Assembly: GCA_023439125.1 (NCBI GenBank)
Contig: JAEXOU010000012.1
Span: 1 to 64,000 of the forward strand
DNA: 64,000 bases
Direction of reading: 5' to 3'
Origin: Bacillota bacterium
Lineage (GTDB): Bacteria; Bacillota; Clostridia; Lachnospirales; Lachnospiraceae
The position numbers and the translations under genes are program-made. The notes beneath the pieces are model-generated. The model saw nothing but the letters and a program-made list of their open reading frames with translations. It was not told the origin of the DNA and did no database searches. Every line of letters begins with the position of its first letter. Within the stretch, counting starts at the first letter, position 1. This document shows, piece after piece, positions 35,176-44,273 of the stretch.

Positions 35176-36999
35176 CTATTTAACAGAATCATTATAGAAC
35201 ACAATACATGTATCAGTTGTAGCATCATAGTTCACTGCGGCCTCGTCACTTGTACTAGCATAATTTAGCAACTCTTTATTCATAGATTTTGTTAATTTTT
35301 TCATATACATATTACTACCAAGATTCTCTGACTTTGTCAGTATACTTAAAATATCAAAACCAGTTATTTGATCTAACTCTATTATAAACTGATGTCCAAC
35401 AGGCGTTAAAAATACTGCTATTTTTTTAACTGAGATCGTAATCGTATAATCACTTTGCGTATTGGTCTGTACAATACAGAAGTAACCAGTGTCAGGAAGA
35501 TTAGCTACGAATATTCCATCCTCATCTGCGCCTCCTGAAGCAATTAGATTACCATAAGTTAAGTCAGTTGGATCACTGTTGGATTCATAAACACTGAAGG
35601 TTGTATTCGTTAATGTACTGAAATCAGAACTATCTACAGCAATAGCAACTAGTTCATTGGAATAATGACGAATTAAAAACTTGCCATCACGAATTGTTTC
35701 TGTATATCCATTGGCTTCTTTCCCCTTAACCATTGTTAAGTTTAAAACATTATTCACTTTATCAATATTAAATCTTGCCTTCACAGGTGTTTTTGTATAA
35801 CCAGGTACTGTTTGTGTCTCTCTTATATAATACTTTCCTGGTTCTCTCATAATCCAAGTCGCTGTACAATTGCCATCTGGACCTTCTACCACTTTTTTCT
35901 CAGTACCCTGCACTAATTTACCTGATGTTGTGTAAACAGCAAAGGTTGTACCAGAAAGTGGCTTTGATGGGCAACAATCGCCATTTACTGATAAAATACT
36001 AACTTCTACAGTTTGTCTCCTGTAAGGGACATAATGAACTTCATTATTATTCATAAAGGTAGCAGCTATAACACTACCAAGATGAACACCTGAATTAATA
36101 TGTACAAAAGCTTCTGGTGCTAATATCACACCTAACGTTGAATCTACAGTTTCTACTTTTCTTGATGTATTATTACTGTTCCAATTAGTAAAGTTCCAAA
36201 TAACATTCGCTGCATCTTGATCAAAATTCGTTCTTGTTTGGTAATCAGGAAAACTATTATCCAAACCAATCTTACACATCAGTTTATAATCACTCGTAAC
36301 CTTACTCATATCAACATTAATAATTAACAGTTTATCTCCACGAATATTATTAATAAATAATTCACACTTATTACCTGCTAGCTGATCTGCAGATAAATTC
36401 AGTACATTAAAATCTCCACTACAGCTAATATACTTTTTATTCATATCTGTACCATTAAAGGTCGTATTGGAATCTTGTAGTTTTGATAAGGACTTGGATA
36501 ACTCAGTTAACTTGTTGAATTCACTCTCTAGGTTAATAAAATTAGGTGCAATAATTACATCTTTCACTTCATTGCCACCTACTTCATAACCATTAACATC
36601 CCAGTAATAGTTCTTCTGTAATTTTTTTGCTTGTCCACCCTTAATATAGATATAGCCTTTATCTATCATTACTCTGTTTGCTACTTTTTCTACATAATTA
36701 ATCGCCTTCGCTGCGACTGGCGTATAATTACTCTGGCTTAAATCTAATTCGCTACATGCTACATTCGTATCACTATGTCCTGTAGCTGTTACCTTTCCTT
36801 TTACAAATATACCAAAATCAGCTGCAATTCCTAACATATTATTGGGATTGCTTGTAGTAAACATATCATTCACTTGCTTAACTTCTTTTTTTTCAGCTGC
36901 CTGAGCAGTTACAGGCTGCATCAAACTGAAAGCAGTTAATCCTATCGTAAATAATGCTACTGCTTTCTTCCATGATTGTTTTAAACTAGAATACCTCAT
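35176..36999 (-). CDS. Secreted choice-of-anchor A family protein with SpaA-like domains
   Basis: A 607-aa exported protein with a signal peptide (about 1-34, ending AQAA). The first half has the choice-of-anchor A start MLGIAADFGIFVKGKV and strands such as LGVILAPEAFVHINSGVHLGSVIAA. SpaA-like prealbumin domains follow: PLSGTTFAVYTTSGKLV (about 350-420, ending in YIRETQTVPGY) and LTNTTFSVYESNSDP (about 455-535). There is no LPXTG or other sorting signal at the C-terminus, so how it is retained is unknown. It is the first gene of a four-gene unit with the HprK-like, peptide and pqqD-like genes, 17 bp from the next gene, behind a sigma-A-type promoter. Confidence 0.8.
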   Translation of the reverse strand: MRYSSLKQSWKKAVALFTIGLTAFSLMQPVTAQAAEKKEVKQVNDMFTTSNPNNMLGIAADFGIFVKGKVTATGHSDTNVACSELDLSQSNYTPVAAKAINYVEKVANRVMIDKGYIYIKGGQAKKLQKNYYWDVNGYEVGGNEVKDVIIAPNFINLESEFNKLTELSKSLSKLQDSNTTFNGTDMNKKYISCSGDFNVLNLSADQLAGNKCELFINNIRGDKLLIINVDMSKVTSDYKLMCKIGLDNSFPDYQTRTNFDQDAANVIWNFTNWNSNNTSRKVETVDSTLGVILAPEAFVHINSGVHLGSVIAATFMNNNEVHYVPYRRQTVEVSILSVNGDCCPSKPLSGTTFAVYTTSGKLVQGTEKKVVEGPDGNCTATWIMREPGKYYIRETQTVPGYTKTPVKARFNIDKVNNVLNLTMVKGKEANGYTETIRDGKFLIRHYSNELVAIAVDSSDFSTLTNTTFSVYESNSDPTDLTYGNLIASGGADEDGIFVANLPDTGYFCIVQTNTQSDYTITISVKKIAVFLTPVGHQFIIELDQITGFDILSILTKSENLGSNMYMKKLTKSMNKELLNYASTSDEAAVNYDATTDTCIVFYNDSVK

Positions 37000-37187
37000 C
37001 CTTCATCCCCTATCCTCTCGATGATACACTTTTTTGAAAAGTTACCTCTATTCTCATCCTAACCTAATACCCTCTTGTAAAAGTGTAATCACGGTACAAA
37101 GTGCTTTCTTCCAGTATAAGTAATCCAAAGAAAATGCCTATGCCAGAACAAATGTACCCATAATGATTTTACTTTAAATCCATGTTT

Positions 37188-37216
37188 AATATAGCATAGA
37201 AGATTTTGCATTTCAA
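37188..37216 (-). promoter_or_regulatory. Promoter of the surface protein/PqqD unit
   Basis: Minus-strand TTGAAA (37211-37216) and TATATT (37188-37193) with a 17-bp spacer, giving a leader of about 180 nt. The rest of the 350-bp gap before pseF is AT-rich; I see no terminator for pseF and no riboswitch. Confidence 0.6.
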
Positions 37217-37351
37217 CACTAAATTTACAATCATTCACTTTTATAACAATTTATGACAAAATTTATATATATCAGTGTAAGAAATTTATATATAGTGCAT
37301 AATACCTATTTATATGGTTAATTAATTACAAATATATGACATAGTTTTATT

Positions 37352-38035
37352 CTATTTCAATTTCATTAACTTATATTTCATCTCAGCAATCTCCCAGTCT
37401 TCAATATGATCAATGTCCTGAACTTCAAGGTCTGACATAATCATTGGTACTGTTCGATCAGTAAAGAGTGCTTTTGTCTTCTTTAGTGCCTCAACCTTTA
37501 GAAAATAGAATTGTCCACAGTCATGATACATATCTTCCAAATCTTGCGAACGTGTATTTATATATTCGGGACAGTTCATATATACCATATGATCTTTGAT
37601 ATGAATCGATCTCTGAATCGGGTAAGAATACTTTACAACAGGCATTACAGAATCCCCATCCTGTAACAGTTCATATCCCTTCTTTAACTTCTCTCCTGTA
37701 ACAAATGGTGCTGTTGGATAGATACAACATACTTCATCAAATATGAACCCTTGCTGTTCATACATTGCAAGTACTTCTAATAAAACATCCGCAGTCGTTG
37801 CAAAATCACTAGAAGCTTCCTTTCCTCTCATAAATGGAATTTTCGCTCCTGCTTTTCTTGCGATATCGGCAATTGCCTCATCGTCTGTGGAAACCATGAC
37901 TTCTGTAAAGATTTTCGCTGATAGCGCTGCTTGAATGGAGTACTCAATAATTGGTTTTCCACAGAAATCTTTTATATTCTTTTTCGGGATTCTTTTACTT
38001 CCACCACGAGCTGGTATAATAGCTAAAATACTCAT
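37352..38035 (-). CDS. pseF: CMP-nonulosonate cytidylyltransferase, PseF-like
   Basis: Activates a nonulosonic acid (pseudaminic type) with CTP before transfer to protein. The 227-aa protein has the nucleotidyltransferase start LAIIPARGGSKRIPKKN (3-19), the conserved GKPIIEYSI, VSTDD and the C-terminal DCGQFYFLK stretch of PseF. ATG 38035 has AGGAGG upstream; a longer frame to 38065 lacks one. It is the last gene of the reductase-pseI-pseH-pseF run. Legionaminate- or sialate-type specificity cannot be excluded by eye. Confidence 0.85.
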   Translation of the reverse strand: MSILAIIPARGGSKRIPKKNIKDFCGKPIIEYSIQAALSAKIFTEVMVSTDDEAIADIARKAGAKIPFMRGKEASSDFATTADVLLEVLAMYEQQGFIFDEVCCIYPTAPFVTGEKLKKGYELLQDGDSVMPVVKYSYPIQRSIHIKDHMVYMNCPEYINTRSQDLEDMYHDCGQFYFLKVEALKKTKALFTDRTVPMIMSDLEVQDIDHIEDWEIAEMKYKLMKLK

Positions 38036-38045
38036 TTCTTCCTCC

Positions 38046-38579
38046 TTAGCGTTTGAATTCATCACTTAATAAAGATAACATTCTAGAATTCCAAAACCTT
38101 CCCTCATAAAAATATTGATCTCGTAACATACCATCCTGATGAAATCCTAATTCCGTATATAATTCAAATTTAGGTGTATCAAATTCATAAATTTCTGTCC
38201 ATATTTTCCTTAAGCCAAGTTCATCATACGCATACGCAAACATTAACTGGCAAGCCTCTTTGGCAAAACCCTCGTTATCGATATAAGCATTCTCGTAACC
38301 AATATACAGTGATAAATCCGCATTTCGATGTACCCAGTTGATATAGCATAATCCGCAACACCCTAACAAGGAATCATCCTTTGTACTACGAATTGCAAAC
38401 ATAATCGTAGATGGATCACCTAAAACTTTTGCTTCATACCATTTCTCTTGCATTTCCTTACTAATCTCTCTATATTCGCGAAAGTACTTACGAAAGTTTT
38501 GCTGATTCCTCCAACTACGTAATAATTCTAAATCCTCACGCTCAATTGGCACAAGGAAAACCTTATCTCCTCTAATCAT
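38046..38579 (-). CDS. pseH: GNAT acetyltransferase, PseH-like
   Basis: A 177-aa GNAT protein with the RimJ-like GYENAYIDNEGFAKEACQLMFAYAYDELGLRKIW core and ELGFHQDGMLRDQYFYEGRF toward the C-terminus. In pseudaminate synthesis PseH acetylates the 4-amino sugar nucleotide. It lies between pseI and pseF, overlaps pseI by 8 nt and ends 10 bp before pseF, which supports that role. The PseH name rests on context; it might acetylate another amino sugar. Confidence 0.72.
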   Translation of the reverse strand: MIRGDKVFLVPIEREDLELLRSWRNQQNFRKYFREYREISKEMQEKWYEAKVLGDPSTIMFAIRSTKDDSLLGCCGLCYINWVHRNADLSLYIGYENAYIDNEGFAKEACQLMFAYAYDELGLRKIWTEIYEFDTPKFELYTELGFHQDGMLRDQYFYEGRFWNSRMLSLLSDEFKR

Positions 38580-39639
38580 TTACAATATCCTCCCATCGAA
38601 TATGTGTATCTTTATTAACATCTACTTTTAGTTTCTTACCAATTAGCTTGTCAATCTCATAAGGAGGGATTCCATCTGCTTTGATTGGGCGTAATGGAAA
38701 TAAATCCTCTTTGTTAATTGTCTCTCCTTGTTTTAAATCTCTTGTAAAATAGAGGGAACGACGTTGAACAATTGCTGAATCCACTTCATTGTTTTCAATC
38801 TTCTTTACTCCATCTCCCATTGCCTCATAGAGCAGATTTGCCTGACTCACCATCTCTTTAAAAGTTTTAGGATTCATCGCAAATTTATGGTCAGGACCAT
38901 CACGAAGGTTATCATCGGTAAAATGTTTTTCAAATACACGTGCCCCCAAGGCCAATGCGCCTAGCACGGTTGTATGTCCAAAAGTATGATCCGATAATCC
39001 TAGAATACAATCAGGAAATAAATCCTTGTACGTATTCAATACATTTAAATTAATGCAATGGAAATTCTCAATACTAGCAGTATAATTTGTATTGCATTGC
39101 ATCAAAACGATTTGATTCGTATACTTACTTATGGATTCATAAGCTCGTTTTACATCCTCTATACTAGAAGCTCCTGTTGCTAATAAAATAGGCTTACCCT
39201 TTTTCGCCATATATTCAATAATCTCGATCCAAGTGATATCACCAGAACCGATCTTGTATGCATTCACATAACGATTCGCCATATCTATTGCTTCAAAATC
39301 ATATGGGCTTGTCATATACTCAATTCCCACTTCATCACATTTTTCCTTTAATCGAGCAGTCCAATCATCCGAGATACTTGCATCTTCATACACTTCAAAA
39401 ACAGACTTTTTCCAAGCGGCTTGATGAGACATTCGTTCCATCGTATCAAATCCATTGCGGCTGACAATTGTCTTTGCTTTAAAATTTTGAAACTTAGCCA
39501 CATCGGCTCCAGCCTCTTTGGCTAATTCAATTAGGTATAAGGCACGCTCTAGGCTTCCATCATGATTTGCTGCGATATCTGCGATAAAATAAGGTTTTCC
39601 ATCCTTTGCTATGACCTTATTTCCAATCTTTATGTTCAT
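38572..39639 (-). CDS. pseI: NeuB-family nonulosonate synthase (PseI-like)
   Basis: Condenses a 6-carbon amino sugar with phosphoenolpyruvate to a 9-carbon acid. The 355-aa protein has the TIM-barrel start FIADIAANHDGSLERALYLI (about 18-37), KFQNFKAKTIV, YKIGSGD, LLATGASS, LMQCNTNYTAS and LGLSDHTFG, then a C-terminal antifreeze/SAF domain (RRSLYFTRDLKQGE onward). Which of the NeuB, LegI and PseI branches it belongs to cannot be fixed by eye; the neighbours suggest pseudaminate. GGGGG precedes the ATG, and the start overlaps the reductase gene by 4 nt (ATGA). Confidence 0.85.
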   Translation of the reverse strand: MNIKIGNKVIAKDGKPYFIADIAANHDGSLERALYLIELAKEAGADVAKFQNFKAKTIVSRNGFDTMERMSHQAAWKKSVFEVYEDASISDDWTARLKEKCDEVGIEYMTSPYDFEAIDMANRYVNAYKIGSGDITWIEIIEYMAKKGKPILLATGASSIEDVKRAYESISKYTNQIVLMQCNTNYTASIENFHCINLNVLNTYKDLFPDCILGLSDHTFGHTTVLGALALGARVFEKHFTDDNLRDGPDHKFAMNPKTFKEMVSQANLLYEAMGDGVKKIENNEVDSAIVQRRSLYFTRDLKQGETINKEDLFPLRPIKADGIPPYEIDKLIGKKLKVDVNKDTHIRWEDIVND

Positions 39640-40559
39640 TCTTTTATTCCCCCAAATCTCTTTAAATCTTCGTGATAATTGCGTTCATACAACTCTCTAA
39701 AATATGCAATACTTTCTCTTGGTGTCCGTATTTTATGCTTAAGCTCATCTCTTAATTTTTCGTTTGACATTCCCATAAACTTCGATCGTGGTGCTTTAAA
39801 TGCATAGGAATCACTAGTGCTTCGAATAATTGTTCCTTCTGTTAACTTAAATTCATCTTTTAATGTCATAGCAAACTCATACTTATTCACAGCTCCAGTA
39901 CCACAGGCATGGTATAATCCACATAATTCTTTATTTATACACTGATGAATCACCAACCCGAGCTCATTAACGAGAATCGGAGAAAAATAGATATCATCAA
40001 ACATAGTGAGTGTTTCACCATTTAATAAACTGCTCAAAATCCATTCCCCAAAACTATTCTTTCTCTGAATATTAAAACCATAGATATTCGTACGGAGTAC
40101 TAAATTATCGGAATATTCTAGTGCATACCTTTCACCCATTAACTTAGTTCTCGCATATTCATTTTTAGGATTTACCTCATCTGATTCCTTACTTAATTGA
40201 TTATTGATTGGGTCAAATACTGCATCCGTTGATATATAGATGAGTTTTGCACCAACTTCATTACAGACCTCTGCCATCACTTTCGTAGTTGTAGCATTAA
40301 GTTTCTTGGCAAACTCCTTTTGCTCCTCACACAAATCTACATTTACACATGCAACTGTATGTATTACAACATCTGGCCGAATAATCATTAATTGTTCTCG
40401 AAGGAGTTTCTCGTCTAATAGATCATAAACACTCGACTCAATTCCTGGCATATTCACTTCAACGATATCGACCCCATATACGTGATAATACTCTCGTAAT
40501 AGAAATGCTAGATTACATCCTAGCATTCCAGCTAATCCTGTAATATATATCTTTTTCAT
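39636..40559 (-). CDS. RmlD-like short-chain dehydrogenase/reductase
   Basis: A 307-aa extended SDR of the dTDP-4-dehydrorhamnose-reductase type. The NAD(P) loop ITGLAGMLGCNLA is at 5-17, followed by a DVVIHTVACVNVDLCE motif, the catalytic YARTKLMGE (YxxxK) and RTNIYGF. Its substrate is probably a sugar nucleotide or a nonulosonic-acid intermediate, since it is the first gene of the pseI-pseH-pseF run and overlaps pseI. Its usual homologues act on rhamnose precursors, but no other rml genes are here. ATG 40559 has GTGAGGA upstream. Confidence 0.8.
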   Translation of the reverse strand: MKKIYITGLAGMLGCNLAFLLREYYHVYGVDIVEVNMPGIESSVYDLLDEKLLREQLMIIRPDVVIHTVACVNVDLCEEQKEFAKKLNATTTKVMAEVCNEVGAKLIYISTDAVFDPINNQLSKESDEVNPKNEYARTKLMGERYALEYSDNLVLRTNIYGFNIQRKNSFGEWILSSLLNGETLTMFDDIYFSPILVNELGLVIHQCINKELCGLYHACGTGAVNKYEFAMTLKDEFKLTEGTIIRSTSDSYAFKAPRSKFMGMSNEKLRDELKHKIRTPRESIAYFRELYERNYHEDLKRFGGIKE

Positions 40560-40631
40560 CTTGTCCTCACCATTCGACATATTCATACATTTATATTATA
40601 ACTCATAATTCACAAGATTTCACTATTAGCG

Positions 40632-41678
40632 TTATTGACATCGATGGATGCCTTCCACTGCTTTTTTGTAATCACCAGCTTTCAAATAATACTTGATTGC
40701 TTCCTCTTTCAATCCAAGACACTCAAAAATAACACCTATATTATAGAAAGCTAAATAACCATTTACCCCATCCATTCTTGCGTCCTTATACTGAGTAGCA
40801 CTCAAATACTGTTCCACAGCTCGGTCAAACATTGCATTTTCTTGATAAATTAGTCCAAGTAAAAAATCAAAATCTGCTGAGCCACCAAAATCATCATATA
40901 AATTTTCCAGTCCTAATGCTTTCTCATATTGTTGTGAATTAATTAATGAGTATCCATAGACCTCAATCATATCAATTACGTATTCCAGTTTTGGATCTAG
41001 ATCATACTGAAAAGCTCGTTCAAAATACTCCACTGCCCGTTGATAACATTGTTTAAAATAATAGCTTTTCCCTAATTGATAAAGCACATAGGTATCTTGT
41101 TCATTATCGGATAACATCTCCTCTAATAAGCTGATATTTCTCTCTGCCTTAGCGATTCGTTGTTCATAAGTACCATTGTAACCCTCATGAGAAAAAGTGA
41201 AAGGAACCTCATAGGTTTTCATTACATTTTCTTGCTTTCCCACTAATTGTTCATGAACTTTTCCTTCATAGTGATATAGCTCTTTCGGAAATAAACGATT
41301 AACCAATTCTTTGCCTACGAACTGATTTCCATTACGTTCAAACGGATTATTACGGTGAATTCGTCCAATGCCTGTTGGATTTTGCATCACTAGTTTTTCT
41401 AGTTCTTTTTTATCATAATTTATTAACATCTCATCACTATCAACCATTAAAATATAAGGATTATTAGCTTTTGATATCGCAAAATTTCTCGCAGCACTAA
41501 AATCATTACACCATATAAATTCGTAAACCTGACTCGTATATTTTTTTGATACTTCGATTGTATCATCCGTCGAGCCTGTATCTACAACAACAATTTCATA
41601 CCCTATATTTTTAAGCAAACCTAAACATTTCTCCATATTTACAGAATCATTTTTTACAATTATACAGATTGATATCAT
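40632..41678 (-). CDS. GT2-family glycosyltransferase with C-terminal TPR-like repeats (second copy)
   Basis: A 348-aa paralogue of the enzyme at 32290. GT-A core: ISICIIVKND at 2-11, IVVVDTGSTDDT, VDSDEML (DxD), then helical repeats such as YVLYQLGKSYYFKQCYQRAVEYFERAFQY. Two ATG codons sit side by side; the second (41678) has GGAGG at 6 nt and is preferred over the first at 3 nt. A much longer frame to 41747 lacks a ribosome-binding site. It is 72 bp upstream of the reductase gene. A role in flagellar or surface glycosylation is inferred from context. Confidence 0.8.
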   Translation of the reverse strand: MISICIIVKNDSVNMEKCLGLLKNIGYEIVVVDTGSTDDTIEVSKKYTSQVYEFIWCNDFSAARNFAISKANNPYILMVDSDEMLINYDKKELEKLVMQNPTGIGRIHRNNPFERNGNQFVGKELVNRLFPKELYHYEGKVHEQLVGKQENVMKTYEVPFTFSHEGYNGTYEQRIAKAERNISLLEEMLSDNEQDTYVLYQLGKSYYFKQCYQRAVEYFERAFQYDLDPKLEYVIDMIEVYGYSLINSQQYEKALGLENLYDDFGGSADFDFLLGLIYQENAMFDRAVEQYLSATQYKDARMDGVNGYLAFYNIGVIFECLGLKEEAIKYYLKAGDYKKAVEGIHRCQ

Positions 41679-41785
41679 CATTTTCCTCCAAAGAAAGTGC
41701 ATCATTTGCTCGTGCACAAAATAATTTATAATATATCTATCGACCAATTTTGCTAATGTCTAAATCATTGTAACAAGAAAACCAA

Positions 41786-41802
41786 AATTCAGAGAGATTT
41801 CC
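41786..41802. repeat. Short dispersed repeat AATTCAGAGAGATTTCC
   Basis: One-base variant of the words at 4673 and 53781, here without a neighbouring palindromic element. Confidence 0.5.
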
Positions 41803-41810
41803 TACTAACT

Positions 41811-41840
41811 AAAAAATCCTGTAAGTCACTACCTACAGGA
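41811..41840 (-). terminator. Terminator after tRNA-Gly
   Basis: Minus-strand TCCTGTA...TACAGGA with TTTTTT immediately after. Confidence 0.85.
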
Positions 41841-41846
41841 AAGATA

Positions 41847-41917
41847 AGCGGATAACGGGAATCGAACCCGCGTCCTAAGCTTGGGAAGCTCATATTCTAC
41901 CATTGAACCATATCCGC
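41847..41917 (-). tRNA. tRNA-Gly (anticodon CCC)
   Basis: 71-nt cloverleaf: acceptor GCGGATA/TATCCGC, D arm GGTTCAATGGTAGAAT, anticodon arm GAGCTTCCCAAGCTT with anticodon CCC, T arm GCGGGTTCGATTCCCGT. No encoded CCA. Followed by its own terminator. It sits alone between surface-protein genes. Confidence 0.96.
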
Positions 41918-42069
41918 GTATCAATATTTTACCACTTTTTCTTATGGACTACAACAAAATATTTTTCACTAATATAATTATATCTTGACTTTTGATTTAT
42001 AAACCTTGCCTATACGAATCAGCTCACTCTTTTTTCACATCTTCCTAAAATCACAAACCCTTAATCACT

Positions 42070-42109
42070 TAAAAGGAGACTGTTGCACTGCAACAGCCCC
42101 CTCTTTTCA
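42070..42109 (-). terminator. Terminator after the secreted protein gene
   Basis: Minus-strand AAAAG-GGGGCTGTTGC...GCAACAG-CTCCTTTT with a T-tract; ten bp after the stop. Confidence 0.8.
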
Positions 42110-42118
42110 TATAACTTA

Positions 42119-43900
42119 CTATTTTGCAAATGTTACTTTTATGTAGAACTTGTAACCATCAACTTTTACTCTAAAGAAAGTATCTCCTGCTGCTGCTGCA
42201 TCAGTTAATGTTAACTTTAACTTACCAGTTTCACCAATTTTTCCATCAGCAGCTAACTTAACAGTAGATGCTGCAACTTTAGTTGCACTATCTGTCATTC
42301 CATTCACACACTCAACTGTAACAGTTGCACTACTAGAAATATTAGTACCTGCTACATTAACTGTATATGCTAGTGCTGCTGCAGTCGATGAATTAGTTAC
42401 TTTAATTAAAGCTTGTCCTGCTGCAATAGCAGAGCTTGTAGCTGTAACTGTATCTGGTGCCGTTACTTTTGTAAGGCCAGTAACTGTAATTGACTGTTCT
42501 GCTAAAGGAAGATTTGATTTTAAATATTCTACATAGTTCGAGGATACCATGAACTCATTGGCAGGTGTCTTCGTGTCATCTTTAACCGAAGCAAAACGGT
42601 AAATGATTCTGTCACCTGCTGCTAATGCAGTTCCTTTAAGAACTACAGATTTTGTTTGGTCTTTCTTAGCAGCAATTGTTGTCCATTTGATACTTTTTGC
42701 ATTAACATCAGCAGGTGAACCACTTACTACTGCAACTTGTATTGCTCCTGCTGTGCAGTTGTTTGTAACCTTAATTCCATCAGCATAAGTTGTGCTCTTC
42801 ACTAGTGCAAATTCAATTCCTGAAGAAGTAGAAACAATAGGTGCAGTTACTTTATTTAACTCAATTGTTCTAATCTTAGATGCAATTGCCTTTTCTGTTG
42901 CTGCAACACGTACCTGAACGACTTGGCCTGCTTTATCTTCTGAATAATTCCAAGTAGAACCAGATACTGGCTTTGTTAATAGATCCTTTAAGTAAGTAGT
43001 CTTTACCTTAGTTCCATCCATATGATTATCACTTACTGCTACCCACTTATTAGTACCAAAATCTAATGCACCACCACTAGTAATAGTACCAACACGATAT
43101 TCCATTGTCTTTCCAAGCTTAATTTCTTTTGTATCGCCATTAATTGTTACTTTAGGTGCATTTGCTTGCTTACCAAAACTAACCTTAACTTCTTTACTAG
43201 CACGACCTAATGCGATAGAAGAGCCGGATGCCACTTTATTATTAGTAGGTCCAAGTCTAAAGTATAATTGAGCACCATTAGTAGCAAACTGACTTACATC
43301 AAGATCCTGAATTGGCTGCCAATCACCAGAAAGACCTTTTCTAAACTGTAGATAATTCATAGCCTGTCCTGTTGTTAAAGCAACATATGTTTGACCATTC
43401 TTTACCGCAGCACATAAAAAACCGTAAGACCAAGTACTTGGATCAATTCCCATTGATTGATTCAATGCTGACCAGTCGTGTGCTAACTTAAGTTTAGATG
43501 ATGTAGTGGTGTTAGCAACACCTGAGAACATAACAGCTAGATTTTTTTCCTGTGCTTTAATTTCAACTGATATAGGTTTGTTTGCAGGGTCATCAGTAAT
43601 ATAAAATGTTACGTCTTTACTAGGTGATGTCCATGAGAAATCAATTATTACACTTGTAGATGAATCTATAATTTCATCCCAAACTGTCTTAGCATGTGAA
43701 GTTTCAGTCCACTTTGTTGTATAGTAAACCTTTTGATTAGCTGTCTTTGTAACAATTAAATTTTCTGAAGTATAGTCAACTTCAACCCTACCTTCATAGG
43801 CTTTTGTATCCTCAGCATATGCTACTGTTGGAGCCGAGAAAAGTCCAACGACTAATGCAAACGCCAAAAATAGCGATGCGAGTTGCTTAAATTGTTTCAT
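42119..43900 (-). CDS. Large secreted protein under c-di-GMP riboswitch control
   Basis: A 593-aa exported protein I cannot name. A signal peptide (about 1-30, ending VAYA) is followed by a Thr/Ser/Ala/Lys-rich, nearly Cys-free chain with many short beta-strand-like segments and no sorting motif, in the style of S-layer or matrix proteins. Two similar tandem stretches (KVTAPIVSTSSGIEFALVKS and KVTAPDTVTATSSAIAAGQALIKVTNSS) suggest repeated domains near residues 355-520. ATG 43900 has AAGGAGG; a c-di-GMP-I riboswitch lies about 240 bp upstream in the same direction with no gene between. Expression therefore probably follows c-di-GMP. A surface or biofilm role is inferred. Confidence 0.7.
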   Translation of the reverse strand: MKQFKQLASLFLAFALVVGLFSAPTVAYAEDTKAYEGRVEVDYTSENLIVTKTANQKVYYTTKWTETSHAKTVWDEIIDSSTSVIIDFSWTSPSKDVTFYITDDPANKPISVEIKAQEKNLAVMFSGVANTTTSSKLKLAHDWSALNQSMGIDPSTWSYGFLCAAVKNGQTYVALTTGQAMNYLQFRKGLSGDWQPIQDLDVSQFATNGAQLYFRLGPTNNKVASGSSIALGRASKEVKVSFGKQANAPKVTINGDTKEIKLGKTMEYRVGTITSGGALDFGTNKWVAVSDNHMDGTKVKTTYLKDLLTKPVSGSTWNYSEDKAGQVVQVRVAATEKAIASKIRTIELNKVTAPIVSTSSGIEFALVKSTTYADGIKVTNNCTAGAIQVAVVSGSPADVNAKSIKWTTIAAKKDQTKSVVLKGTALAAGDRIIYRFASVKDDTKTPANEFMVSSNYVEYLKSNLPLAEQSITVTGLTKVTAPDTVTATSSAIAAGQALIKVTNSSTAAALAYTVNVAGTNISSSATVTVECVNGMTDSATKVAASTVKLAADGKIGETGKLKLTLTDAAAAGDTFFRVKVDGYKFYIKVTFAK

Positions 43901-44120
43901 ATAATTACCTCCTTGTTTGTTTTGCCGTGTCACTCCATGACGATGTCGGATTTCTCCTTTTGAGTCGAATAAACTATTGATAAAACAATACCAATGTTAC
44001 CTATGATAAAAGCTACCACCCTCTTATCATAGCTTTATACCAACACTACCTAACTTTCGTTTACTATATCGACACAATTCGGAGATTACATTAGTACCGA
44101 TTTATAACTTTCAGAAAAAA

Positions 44121-44225
44121 GACAATAAAAAACTTTCTTTCGGTAGCTGGCTGTCATTTAAAAGACCCTCTAGCTTTGCGTCCTTACCTTTCGATAAGTT
44201 TGCTATTGTCGTATGAAAGTTATAA
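44121..44225 (-). promoter_or_regulatory. c-di-GMP-I (GEMM-I) riboswitch
   Basis: Minus strand: GCAAAC (44198-44203), a CTTATC-GAAA-GGTAAG hairpin with GNRA loop, then GGACGCAAAGC (44173-44183), GGGTCT (44163-44168) and CAGCCAG (44147-44153), the ordered GEMM-I core. Flanking words GACAATA (44204-44210) and TATTGTC (44121-44127) can pair and are followed by a U-run (44114-44120), a terminator-like arrangement. A 12-nt word at 44214-44225 has its exact complement at 44102-44113. Confidence 0.88.
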
Positions 44226-44244
44226 TAACCTTGTATATATCTAT

Positions 44245-44273
44245 AATTTACCCTAAATTTACATTTTTGTCAA
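44245..44273 (-). promoter_or_regulatory. Promoter of the riboswitch transcript
   Basis: Minus-strand TTGACA (44268-44273) and TAAATT (44245-44250) at 17 bp; the start would be near 44238, about 13 nt before the leader's first pairing word. It overlaps the end of the upstream glycosyltransferase gene. Confidence 0.65.

Noticed and set aside
37217..37351. Riboswitch before the choice-of-anchor A gene or after pseF
   Set aside because: Only AT-rich sequence with weak stems; none of the known riboswitch cores was found.
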